Of a stretch of DNA of 64,000 nucleotides, positions 33,831 to 47,000 are shown piece after piece. The translations under genes and the position numbers were made by a program. Origin of the DNA: Telmatactis stephensoni (lineage: Eukaryota > Cnidaria > Anthozoa > Actiniaria > Isophelliidae); contig JALIZF010001916.1 in NCBI GenBank assembly GCA_029948255.1, forward strand, positions 835,001-899,000, read 5' to 3'. Positions within the stretch are counted from its first letter, which is position 1; every line of letters starts with the position of its first letter. The notes under the pieces were generated by a model. That model worked only from the letters and a program-made list of their open reading frames with translations, ran no database searches and was not told where the DNA came from.

Positions 33831-36800
33831 TTATACCACAGCATTGGGTGTTCGTGGCCGCAGGTTTGTCTTTTGACGTCTTTTAGCACTCAACGCTCTC
33901 ATGCTTCGAGCAAATCTTGACAAAGATGGCGGCAAGGACTCCCTTTGTTGTTGTGTGATATTGCGCACATTTCTTGGTAACGAGTTTGTAACAGTTTCGT
34001 TATGCAGCACATGCGATTCGTCAGAGACTTCCATTCGTTCTAGTGTTTCTGTTATGTTGAAAATTCGTTCATTTTGCTTCCATTCCTGCATGATTTTTTA
34101 CAAAAACACTGCATTAATCTACACGTGAAAGCTAAGTACTCTGACAAGGCGGGAAATATCCACACTTGTTCCTATGGCCTTCCATCTCCACTAGACGGCG
34201 TTTTCATTTTGTTTAACGTACAAAAACAGAGAAAAAAATGCATTTTCAAATTTATCCAGACTAGTCTTGACGTACTAGGCTCAGTAGCTCTGTAGTCCTG
34301 CACTGGACTCCCTTTTCTCAATAACCATTTATACTGGGCGCGAAACAACTATTCAAGACTTAATATAAAGGAATATATAGGAAATATAATATAAAGGAAA
34401 TTGCGGAAAGGGATCGGTTAATCTGAGCACGACACGCCACCACATCTAATCAGAAATCTCCACGTATACTTTTTACACAATAGCACTTTTAAGTCTGTTT
34501 CAGTGCACTTCACGCACGCGCGAAGAACTGTGCGTTGATTCAACAGACACTTTATCTAACGTGAAGTCGTTCTCCAGTCAAGAGGGTGGCAAGGGTGGCG
34601 TAGTGGTTAAGCCACTTGCCTTTCACCATTGTGCACCGGGTTCGATTCCCGGATCGGGCGCTGTATCATATGTGAGTTGAGTTTGTTTGATATGTTGTTC
34701 TATCCCTTGCCACGAGGTTTTTTCCGGTTTTTCCTTAAGTAAAACTCTTCATGTGAGTTGAGTGGCGTGGTAGAATAGTTGAATGTAGTGGTAGTGTGTG
34801 TGAGTGACAGCAGGCCCACATCAGCCAAATGGTTGCCAATAAGCGAAGCCTGCTTTAAGAAATAACAAATTTATTCATTTAATTTTCATACGAAACGTCT
34901 AAATGTTGAACAATACAAACCTCCACTTCAGCGTGATACATCTTCGTACTTAAATCCATCTTTGTTTTCATTCGCTTTCCTCTGAAACGTACCTGTTTGA
35001 ACACACACATATATATAGTTATATATTGTGTATATTGTTAGTGCAGTTATATAAATACATTGTGTATATTGTTAGTGCAGTTATATAAATACATTGTGTA
35101 TATTGTTAGTGCAGTTATATAAATATATTGTGTATATTGCTAGTGCAGTTATATAAATATATTGTGTATATTGTTAGTGCAGTATAAAGGTCCATAGAGT
35201 GATAGTGACGTCATAAGTACTTACAGTCTCGCCGGGTTGTAAACCAACAACATACTTCTCGTCCAAAGCCAACAGCTCTTCATAAGACACTTCAATCTCC
35301 TGTTTGATGCTCATGTCAACTAATCACAAGAAAAGAACAAAAAATCAATGAATTAGTTAATTGCATAGGCTGCAAAGCAGGGGGTATTTTAGGGGTTTGG
35401 AGATTTGGGATTCCTGTGGGAAATTACAGGTGCACGAAACTTGCATGGAGACAAGCAAAAACGAGGACCAAACCTCGCGCGCCCTTAATTTTCCCACAAG
35501 AATCCCATATCTCCATACCTCATAAAGAAAGCCTGTTTTGCATAGCTTTGCAGGCTATTTATTTATTTAAACACGACCAACGTCCAGTGTGATATCGACA
35601 AAGATTACGCTTCTACTTCAGCATTATTCGCCGAGTATCTAATTCTTGTAGGCGAGAGTATGTACCTCGATGCGCATCTACCCGTACGACTGACAGTATC
35701 TTTTAAATACAGCCCCAGGTACCAAGTCTAAGGTGTAGGGAAAGAACCTTACTTTCACTTTACGGGACAATTGACTTCAGTTATTCAATAATGTTTAAAG
35801 GTGTTCTAAAAGTCCGCGCTTTTTTCAATTCCTATAATTTGTTTCAGTTTACGGGTGAATGTGTTAGGTTGCTCGTGCGCCCTCGTTCAGTGTCCAACCA
35901 ATTAATGGGCTGGATTACGTCAAGAGACAACAGTACTAAGAGAGTGAAACTCAGTATTGACGTCAGCTGTGCGATATTCACGGCGAGTAAGGCTATTTTT
36001 AGTAATTTCACCATCGCTTGCGCAAGGCTCTTAAACAATAGAATTTGATTTTTGACGTGCGCACGGACGGGACCGTTTGCCGCTTCGGCTTTTGAATTCT
36101 ATTATTTAAGGTCCTTGCGCGTGCGATGGCAAAATTACTAAAAATAGCCTTTGTTGCCGCGAACATAGCACAGACATCAATACCGAGTTTCGCTCTCTTA
36201 GTATTATGGTCTCTTGATGTTGACTCTTCCAAGGAACGCGGGGTCCTAGATATCGAAAACCAACCCGGAGGACTTATAACGTGTTTTTCTGACCGCATTT
36301 AGGACAGTGTGTCTAGTTGACTCACTTTCTTCGTCTGTAGGATGTTCCCGTCGATATTGAATTCTAAACAGGAAGGCTTCGAGGATAAAGGCTACAACGA
36401 TAGTCATCACTACCTGTTTAAAACAATACTTGCTATTACAATTAATGTAGACAGGTTGATGTAGAGAAGACAAGGTTTTATCGTTACCATGGTGATAATA
36501 TAGAATGTCATGAAGTACACTCTGCTCCAATCAGAAGTCATATACACCACTCCTTCCTATCAAAAAATAATCCAATCATTAGCTTTCACGACTTTATTTA
36601 TTTTCATTAGCTTTTTCTTTTAAGACCGTTGGTAACAATGTTCAAGGACAACCATTTTGTTTGGTCTGCCTGGTTATTTGTCCACATGCTGGAAAAGTAG
36701 TAGGAAACGTAGTACAGAGTACAGAAGAGTCTACAGATAGCTTACATACCATTATAATAAACCAGTTGTTGACAACAGTAAGTTCGAATAAAGTCACTGA

Positions 36801-38661
36801 AAAAAGATTGAAAGCAATTAAAATATATAACAGCAAGAGACCATAATACTAAGAGAGCGAAGCTCAGTATTGATGTCTGTGCGATGTTCGTAGCGACTAA
36901 GGCTATTTTTAGTAACTTCGCCATCGCACGCGCAAGGCCCTCAACCAATAGAATTTTGACGTAGTCGCGGACGGGACCGTTTGCTTTGGGCTTTTGAATT
37001 CTATTGTTTAAGAGCCTTGCGCGCGTCATGGCGAAATTACTGAAAATAGCCTAGTCGCCGCGAACATCGCACAGACATCAATACTGAGTTTCGCTCTCAG
37101 TATTATGGTCTCTTGATAACAGTCCACAATATGCAGCAGCCAACTGACTATCTCGCGTTTGGTTTGTCAAGTCAGTTTATCAGTTTATCAGTAATCCCCA
37201 AGAGACCATAATACTAAGAGAGCAAAACTCAGGCCCAGTTCAGACGTCGAACTTTTGCCGCGTCGAATCTGATTGTTGCATCAAGTTTGTGGATGAGAAG
37301 TGCGGCTTCTGAACCAAGTGAATTTGACAAATTTGATTCAAACTGAATTTTTCAATTTAACACTTAATCAAATCTGTCAAATACAGTAGGTTCAGACGCC
37401 GCACTTCTCATCTACAAAATGCAACAATTAGATTCGACGCGGCAAAAGTTCGACGTCTGAACTTGGCCTCAGTATTTGATGTCTGTGCGATGTTCGCAGC
37501 GTTTAAGGCTATTTTTAGTAACTTCGCCATCGCGTGCGCAAGGCTCTCAAACAATAGAATTCAAAAGCCGAAAGCAAACGGTCCCGTCCGCGCGCACGTC
37601 AAAAATCAAATTCTATTGTTTGAGAGCCTTGTGCGCGCAATGGCGAAGTTACTAAAAATAGCCTTAGTCGCCTCGAACATCGCACAGACATCAATACTGA
37701 GTTTCGCTCTCTTAGTATTATGGTCTCTTGGTAATCCCTCATTATGGTAAACAACCCGGGCTTTTTTTATTTACTTTGAACAAGAGAACCACGTGTACGC
37801 GTAAAGAGGAGGAGGAGGAGGGAAAATAATGAAAGAATGAATGAATGAGAAAGAAATAATAAAAGAAAAGAAGAAAGAAGAGAGATAGGAAGAAAAAACA
37901 AATACAAGAAAAGAAAACGTTTTTATGACTACGTTACCTAGGTTAAGCAGATTCTCCACTCATCGCAGAATGCACTTGCAGCGATCATTTTTACTTGCAG
38001 AGAAATTTTGAACAATAGATTTTATTCCCAACGGGTACTTGTTAGCTACCTTAAAATCACTAGTTGCTACACATGTATGATCTATGTAGAGTTTTGTGGT
38101 TTCTGGGCCGGGTTCAAAAGCTTACCCATTGCATGCACTAGATCATCAAAGTTGTTGAGGTAGTAATAGCCACCCTCCTGAAAGCTTTCTTCCACAGATG
38201 TATTCCTGCCGGTTATAAATGAAAGCAATTGAATATGGATACACTGATTATTATGCACGGAAAACCGTGGGAAAACTCAGTACACTTACTTGCAACAATC
38301 CTTCAATTTAAGACCTGCAAAACACTCCATTCCAATAATACCAAATGCATAGTAAAGGCAGATTATCACTAGCATTACCCTGAGATCGAGAAAAGTTTGA
38401 AAGAAGTTAGACATTTTAGGTAAATTTTATTGTATAATAACTAATAAAATTTCGTGACGTTTCTACTGCATTTTTCTTAGGTTGTGTTTACCATGACAGA
38501 TGATGATGATGATAGATTAGATTTCGTATGAGTGTGAAAACGGCACCGCACGGTCACGGCACGGTTACAGCAGGAATTTCGAATGATTTTATAGACAACA
38601 CGGCACTGACACGGTCACGGCACGGCGCGGTCCGTTTCACACTCGTACGAAATCTGCTCTA

Positions 38662-38714
<53 letters not shown>

Positions 38715-41700
38715 AAAAGTTCTACGTACCTGAACATTCTCGGTGTGAGTACCCACATCGTTTCCAAAACATCTCGATATCTTTGTTTTAGCTTAAAAAG
38801 CCTAGAAATAAAGTCATTCAATTCACAACCACAAATGATGACGGCTGACCGAAATAAACGCGCGCGCGCATGTCTCTGTACTGTCATATCAACACGCTGG
38901 GAGATGTAGAGGACAAGAAAAGCAGGAATAAGGAACAGAAGGTATAGCCAAGTGTTACCATATTTTCTTAAGTGTACCCATCTCCAGGAGTGCTTACATC
39001 ACGGTACATAGAGATAAGTGACCGTTTTATATTGCTTTTACATTAAAAAATTCTGATATAAACATGGCAGTCAGTCAATCAGCGCGCGCATGCGTTATAT
39101 CTCAATAAATATTTTAAATCGTTGATAGTTTCCAGTTACAGTGTACAAATACAGAACTGAAGTTGCCTCAGTGAGAATTCTAAAAGAATTATTGAAAAAT
39201 TCTAACTGAATATTTGAGATATAACGCGGCTCACAGAGAGTTTTTATCACAGTACAGAGACAAGCGTGCGCGTTTTACATTCTTATCCTTAATATAACAA
39301 TGATACTGCTATCATAGCATACTTACAACAGCATTCTTAAAGGTCGTATACAAACGATGAATGAGAGAGAAAAGCTGTTGGCAGCTGCCCCTATCAGACC
39401 CGTGATACCAAGAACAGTCACGATGAAATCAAAGCTACAAAAACAGGTTTCTCATTTTCAAAATTAACAACGCTCATGGGCTTCCTGTGTTGCAACAGGA
39501 AGAGGGATAAGGGTAAGGTTTTAAAATTCACGATCACGAAAAGCTATAAATACAGACAGATTTCAGGTAAAACCTACCAATTGAAGCCTGAATTAAAGTA
39601 CCGCCTTACACCAAGCCCAATCAGTTTAAGCAGAGCTTCAGTACCATAGACTGTCAAAAACAAAAACACAATGTTACGATGTTATCTCTCACTAAGCCGA
39701 AACTAAAGGCGCTGTTACACGCTGAAACTTTTATCTGAAACTTGTCACGGCTCGATCGTCGATGTGAGACGATTTTCATACGGGGAGTGTGTACACGCTG
39801 AAATTTCGTCCCGAAACTTGTTTGCGACACATGCACGTTTCTGTTGCAGGAGTAGAAAGTAGTTCTACTTTTCGTGAAACCGTCTCGTGAAACTGACCTG
39901 GGGAAAGTTTCAGCTAATTGACCATGTCACAATAATAACAATAATTTATTCATTTCTAAAGCGCAAATATCAATTTGAGTATTTTTAAATACGCTGTACA
40001 ATGCGCGGTACAATGCGTTGTAAAACTTGTCTCGCAATGTCTGTTGAGGCAAGTTCAGCGTATAACAGCGCCTAATTAAGACTATGGCTTTTCAGTAGTA
40101 AATTCGATTTGAATTACTCTCCCTGTTAAGGCTAGTTCATGCAAAACTAAAGATGAATCAATAAAATAAAATCTTACTTGCAATAAAAAGGATGTTGTAC
40201 CAATGGTTTTGAAATGTTTGAGCTTCTCTTTGTTCTGCTGGGATTTCTGAATTGAAACAAACCTGGCATTTATTGGTTATCTAACAATTTGACAAAGCAG
40301 CCACAATTTCTCAAGAACGGTGTTGATGTTTGAGTTTTTAGCAAATTTTAATTTTGACAAAATACTATCCCCGGCTACATTTACGCGAAATATGTGGCCA
40401 CCAACTTTAATTCCATCATTTTCATGTATTTATTTATCTATTTAAATTTTTTATCATTTTTATATTTTTCAAATTTTCAGATACGCATGTGCGTAATGGC
40501 GTACAGGACGCTACGCCCCTGCAAAGTACTTTTGCTATTTTCATTCAGAGGTGATGATTTACCCTTGCAACTTACTTGATAACATGACAATCTCGTAAAT
40601 GAACGTGCATCCATTGGCAATGATGGCAATATCTAAAACAACCAAAACACATGGTTTTGAAGACAAAAACTGATAGAAAATTAATTCTGGTTGACTCCGC
40701 CAATACCCAACACATTTTCTCCAAACTAGCCGTCATTAAACCCACTAATGACGTCTCAAAATCACGTTTAGTTTGTAGTCAAATGAATAAAATTTTACTC
40801 ACAAATGAAAATGTCAAATCCTTTGGAAGTCACCAACCAGTTGATACCTAATTAGCATAGTTCTTGTTTAGTAACCTACTTATCATATGCTACTTTGTCA
40901 ATAAATATCAACAACACAATCATAATGTTTAGTTATCCACTACAATACCTTTAAAAATGTCATACATATAACGCAATGGTCTTGGCTTTTCTTTCAGAAA
41001 GCTAAACCATTCTGATTCAATATCAGAAACCTAGGACAACAAAATGAATCCGGAAAGGAAATCAATGAGTCTTACTAAGGGAAAATAATGGATTTCACCC
41101 TGTGTAATGCGAAGATGCATGAGCCATGAGGCTCCTTGAGGAGAGGATAGGGTCTTTATTGAATACTATTAAATTTCTCACCTTTTTCCAATTCAGTTCT
41201 TTTTTCTCGAACACCGCGTAGAACTCCTCCATACTTATAAAAAGAATAAAGATAAAGAAGTGAAGAAATCAATGGCGCGAAAATGATATGCGTTCTCATG
41301 CGTTCTCTTTACGTGCGCGCGCGCGGAGTTTTATGGCGGGAAAATTTATGCGCGCGCATACGTTTGAAGAATGTGGCGCGAAAGCATGCAAAAGCTTCTT
41401 TCGTTCTTCAAACAACAACTTGCTTTCTTTGTCTCTTAATACGATTTTACCTACCTTAGACCACCTTTAATATCATTCTCGAGTGCTTTGTAAACTAAGT
41501 AATTTTGAAGTACTTCTGTCAGAAAGAAGAACATTTACATGAACCTCACTTCAGAGTCAGGACCAGTAAGGTAAGAAAAATTTCGAGTTTCCGTAGAACC
41601 TTTAACGAGTATAAATTCTTACCATTTCTAGGTTTGAAATAGCTCATGAGCCCCATAAACTGACGGAGTGAGATCCAGTGTGGGGGCTAAAAACAAAGGA

Positions 41701-43962
41701 AAATAAAAATTGAACCAAGGGTAAAACTAAACCACAACAAATATGCTCAAACAGATTTCGGCAGGCTCCATTTTCTTCTCTAACCCGATAATATAACCTC
41801 GTTATATTGGTTTTTAATTTATTTACTTTTTGTTTTTAGTTTAGTTTTGTTGTTGTTGTTGTAGTTGCTGCTGTTTTGTTGTTGTTGTTGTCTTTTTAAT
41901 ACGCTATCATATAAAGGCAAAAGTCACTTACTTCTCTACTGCACAGTAAGCTATATGCATGTCTTGCAGCATGTCTTTTGTGGAGAAAAAGCTTTCTGAA
42001 TTTGTTCTTTTCAATGCTTGTGAATGTTTCATAGACAACAGCCAGCAACTAGAAAAAGAATTAAGTTATTCAGCTGAAACTTGTCACAGCTCCAAACACA
42101 AACAAACATCAGTCAACAAACGAACAAATTAACCCGGGGGGGGGGGGGGGGGGGACACCGATCGGAAATGGACGGGGATGCTCGTCGTACCTTTTAGGGG
42201 TCAAAATCAGCGATCTGGTACCTTTTAGGGTGTCCCAGACTTTAGTGGACTACTAGAGACCTAGCTGGTACCTTTTAGGGTAATGTTTTCCTCTATCAAC
42301 GATTAAATACTGGAAACAAAGATCGGATTGCACGACCATCAAATTGTTCGTATATAAATAGACACAATTGATCGCTTGATTGACTAAAATATGCAAAATG
42401 TTAAATTTAGTGTTTTTGAGTTGGTACCTTTTAGGGGTAAAAACATGTATTGCCACGCCCACCCGGATATGACTTTGGTACCTTTTAGGGGTCATTTTTA
42501 AAATTTCCGACAAGCATCCCCGTCCTCTTATATATAGGAGTCCCCCCCCGGGCAAATTAAACCCTCAATAATTGAAAATTAAACCCATACCAGATTCATG
42601 AGGAAGTAAAGTGCAATTCCAATGTATGCCGCAAAGAAAAGGACAGACCACCTGGACTTGGCATATGATGGCATCATTACATCGGGATAACTGTAAATAA
42701 CCAAAATATAGGATGTACAAATTAATTAACTACTAAAATGAAAAAGTAGTCACTTTGTGTTTAAATGATATAATATCAAAACTAGTTAAAACTGTTTAAT
42801 TTACATCAAAATCAAACTTACTTTGCAGTGGTAAGTAGTACAAACAAACTCACAAAACTCCTTTCAAATGATTCAAAATACTAAGAAGCAAGAAATCAAA
42901 AATTGGAGAGCTATCCATGTAAAATAAAACAAAAAGTCAGCTTTTAGTGAGATATGGCTTTTTATTTACCTGATCTTTAGGATTAAAAGAAAATAAGTAA
43001 AAACCTGCAAGCAAAATAAACACAATAGAATTTAAAGAAGAAGACAATATGGTTTATATTACTACTGTTATCTCTGAAGTGCAATCTGTAAAGTTCAAAG
43101 TCTTGTTTGAAAACAAGCATTGAGACGGATGTCAATCAAATTACACCAGGGAAACAATTGACAATTTTACTCTCAAATAAGAAAAAAACTGACTCATACT
43201 TATTAAAAAAGCTTTACTTTCATTTAGAAGCTTAAATTTTGACAATATTTTCCTTCGTAAGTACAAGATATTTTCTTGGTTTCAGTGTCAAAATCACTGT
43301 TTGTTTTGGTTGATTGATTTGATTGATGTCTGTGAGAATGCTAGTTTCCAGACTAGACTTTGAACTTCACGGGTCACACTTCAACGATAACAGTAGTAAT
43401 TCCCTCCCTCGGTGCCCTGGGTCTGGTTGCTTGAAGGCAGTTTAGCGCGAACTCAGGGTTAAACTAAAGGTTTTTGACTTAACTCTGGATTAGCACTCAC
43501 CTGCCTAAATTTTATAAATAAATTTACCAGACCCTGATCTATGTGGATTAGAGGAAAGAAACAAGAAAGTTATCTCATACAAACAAGCTAATTTGAATCT
43601 GAGTAACACTTACCTAAAATTGAAAATATGAAGATGAAGAACATGAGCAGTACCAACATATCCAAAATTGGAGGAAGGGATAAAACAATTTGCCTTAAAA
43701 CTCTAAAAATAACAATATTTTTCCATTAGTAATTAAACTATCATGCATAAAAACAATTGTATCAACAGAAGTAAACAATTATAACATGATATACTCTTAA
43801 TGGTCTTCACCTTCTAGTTCCTTGTAAATAGTTACTATCAATAAGAAAAAGTGGACGAAATGCTCTTGTGACTCTGACGTGGTTTTTGCTTCGTATCAGC
43901 ACCACAATAGCTTCAACATATACAACACACCAGACAATGAACTGTCAAATGTAACAGGATAA

Positions 43963-44033
<71 letters not shown>

Positions 44034-47000
44034 ATATAAATATTTATAAATAAATAAATAAATGAATGAATAAATGAAAAAATAAATATATATAAATAAA
44101 TAAATAAATAATCTTCTACAGCAGATCCATATAGTGGCTATAATCTTCTGCTGGCACTCACACCCACTACCTCTACATTAAATATTTTACATACCAGAGA
44201 ACCCGCCGGAGAAAAAACTCAAAGGTTAGGCATCGTTTCCTCATTTACCTTACACAAAGACCTCTTATGGGTAAAAAAGTACTTCATTCCCTGCCACTTG
44301 ATTTTGACGACCATTCCAAGGCCCAGTATTGTCAAGGCTGCTATTTCCAATGTCCCATGTACCTTACATGTAAATGTAAAATGTAAATGCTTGGTTTATA
44401 GTGGAATAGCACATAGCTGTACAGCTACAATCATTGCCAGAATTGTTGGCACCATTTTGTCAGGATGCACACATGCAGTGGATGCAAGTAGATTGGCTCC
44501 CCCACTTGCCTTCTCTACAATGTTGCTGTGAAAGCTCTGACACTTGCTACTTGGCAACCAATCCAACAGATTTTCTAGCTACCAGCAACATTGTACACAG
44601 AGATCCAATGATATGACCACAATGTGTATAAAAAAATCAATAAATTTCACATCATGTCGACTAATTTTGGCAAGGATTGTAGTTTACATGCACTCCACTC
44701 TGATCCCCTGAATCAAGAGTTTTGCAATGCACATGAATTGAAAGAAGGGGATTTTGTTATACACACATACATGCATGCAGTCCTGGAAATGTGCAAATTG
44801 GTGAACACCTCAAAATTATACACATGGATTTACAGTAACCATATGGTAACATCTGCTTTACTAACATTCTCCTATAAATTCTGATTTAGTAGTAATAAGT
44901 AAACACCTTTATTTAACTTAAATTCAGGGTAGTCCCTTCAGTACAAACTGATATCAATAGGAGCCCTGATTAACAATGATTTAGTAATAGGCATAAGCGG
45001 GTAAATATTAGAGGTATTAAACAACATTTCAGTATCATCTTGACATTATCAAGACTGTGGTAATATCAAGACTGTGGACACTCATTTTTCTTTACCTTGA
45101 CAATGGCGTCAAGATGACACCAAAACATTTTATATTACTAATGCATAAATTCTGTCATTTACTAAATGAAATTAGGATTGGTTTTTCAAACTTACAGGGA
45201 CAGGAAGATATAGTATGTCATCTGCAGGAATTTCATGATTAGTTTTCTCTGCAAGTGCTAGAGCTAATATCAGTGTTGATGCCATTAAATCCACAATATT
45301 ATACCATGTGCTGTGTGATATATTATACCACATTATTGTAGAACGAGTTGGGTGGTGGTCAAATCTGTCATTATCCATCCCTTCATGTAGATAAACTGCA
45401 GCATCCTAAATTTAACAGCCTTTTATTAATAACTATTATTAAAAATTAGCACTGTAAGTATTTACCAAAGGGATAATGTCCTATCACACATCATGCAAAA
45501 TTCAGTCAAAGTAAATATAATGTAGAATCATTTTTGGCCAGTCGTACACATTACCTACATATGAAGGGTTGTACATGAAAGTGACCAAAGTAGCTTTTTG
45601 ATGGATCTCATTTTTGTCATGATTGATATCATTTTATACCAGTCAAAAAAATTATCAGAAAGGTCACTTTGGCTAATTACGAGCACCCCATAATGTAAGC
45701 ATGATGATCCAAGTTCAAGTTTATTTGCCATTTTAATGAATATTAACAATATAAATATGAATTAATATATGAATTCAATCTAATTTCCATTATACAAGCA
45801 CACAACACACAGCTAATTAGCTCTAATTTCATGTCACACACAACCATCTTACCCTGATTCAGTATGTATGACAAAGAGTGATATGTGATTAAACATTTAA
45901 ATATTTGAATGATGGTCAAGTCGTAGTGATCTCAGTATTGATAGAAAACTAGTATAATACATTATAAATTTAAAATTGATTGACTGAAAACTGAGCACGA
46001 TATATAATATTATACATTATAATATTTAAAAATCCTGACAGACCTAATTCAGTTTACTTAATTATATTAATCACCATCATCATGAATCCATCATCAGATC
46101 CATACCAGCGTTATCAAATAACTGTATATTTATCAACCTATTGTAGCTTAATTTGGGCACTGGATTGGATCTTACTCATATTCAAGTTCCATAGAATTAT
46201 CTGTGATATTTTCTCTATTTATCATAAAATATTGACTGCATGAGTATCAGAGGTCGGTGACCACACAGCACGGTTCGAGTATTGTAACAGCCGTGGATAA
46301 TAACGTATGTCAATTCATTTTTAAACTCGGTTAAAAAGATTAATTCCTTACTTGGTAGACAAAGATAACATCAGCGGAAGTTTCTGTCTCCATATTCTGC
46401 TCACTTGGACTTGTGTGCTCAGGATCAGGAGCTGTTCGGGAGAGAAATAAGTCAATGGAGTTTATACACAATCAAGCACTGTAAGTATCATATAGCGAGC
46501 TGCCATGACATAAAATGTTGGATCCAAAATGTTACAATTATTATTTTCAAAACTACCTTCTATCAATAATTCCTTAGAGTCATCTGTTATGGTTGAACTA
46601 TTCATCTGAGTTACGCAATTAGCAGATATCATGTACTGTTACTTATATGGCACGCTAGTTATTCAGTCAGGCTTCAACACATCGTCGGATGTGACCACAG
46701 GAATCCCAGACAAAAAGTATGCATTAACAAAGGCCCATTTTAAATGGATTTTCATTTGGTACAAATGTTCTCATCCATACACGAGCAAAAATTGTCAGGA
46801 AATTTGTCATTAGAAAATCTCTGCTCGTAGACTACTAGATATTGTTCTTGAGATTTCTCAAAAAACGGCTGTTTGGATTTTCTTCATGTAACATTCCTTT
46901 TTTCTTTTTGAGACTGGAGAGCATTTGGGCAACCTCTAATTTGATAAATGTCTTTTGTTGTTGTTGTTGTTTGAGTTTTGTTGTTGTTGTTGTTGTTTAC

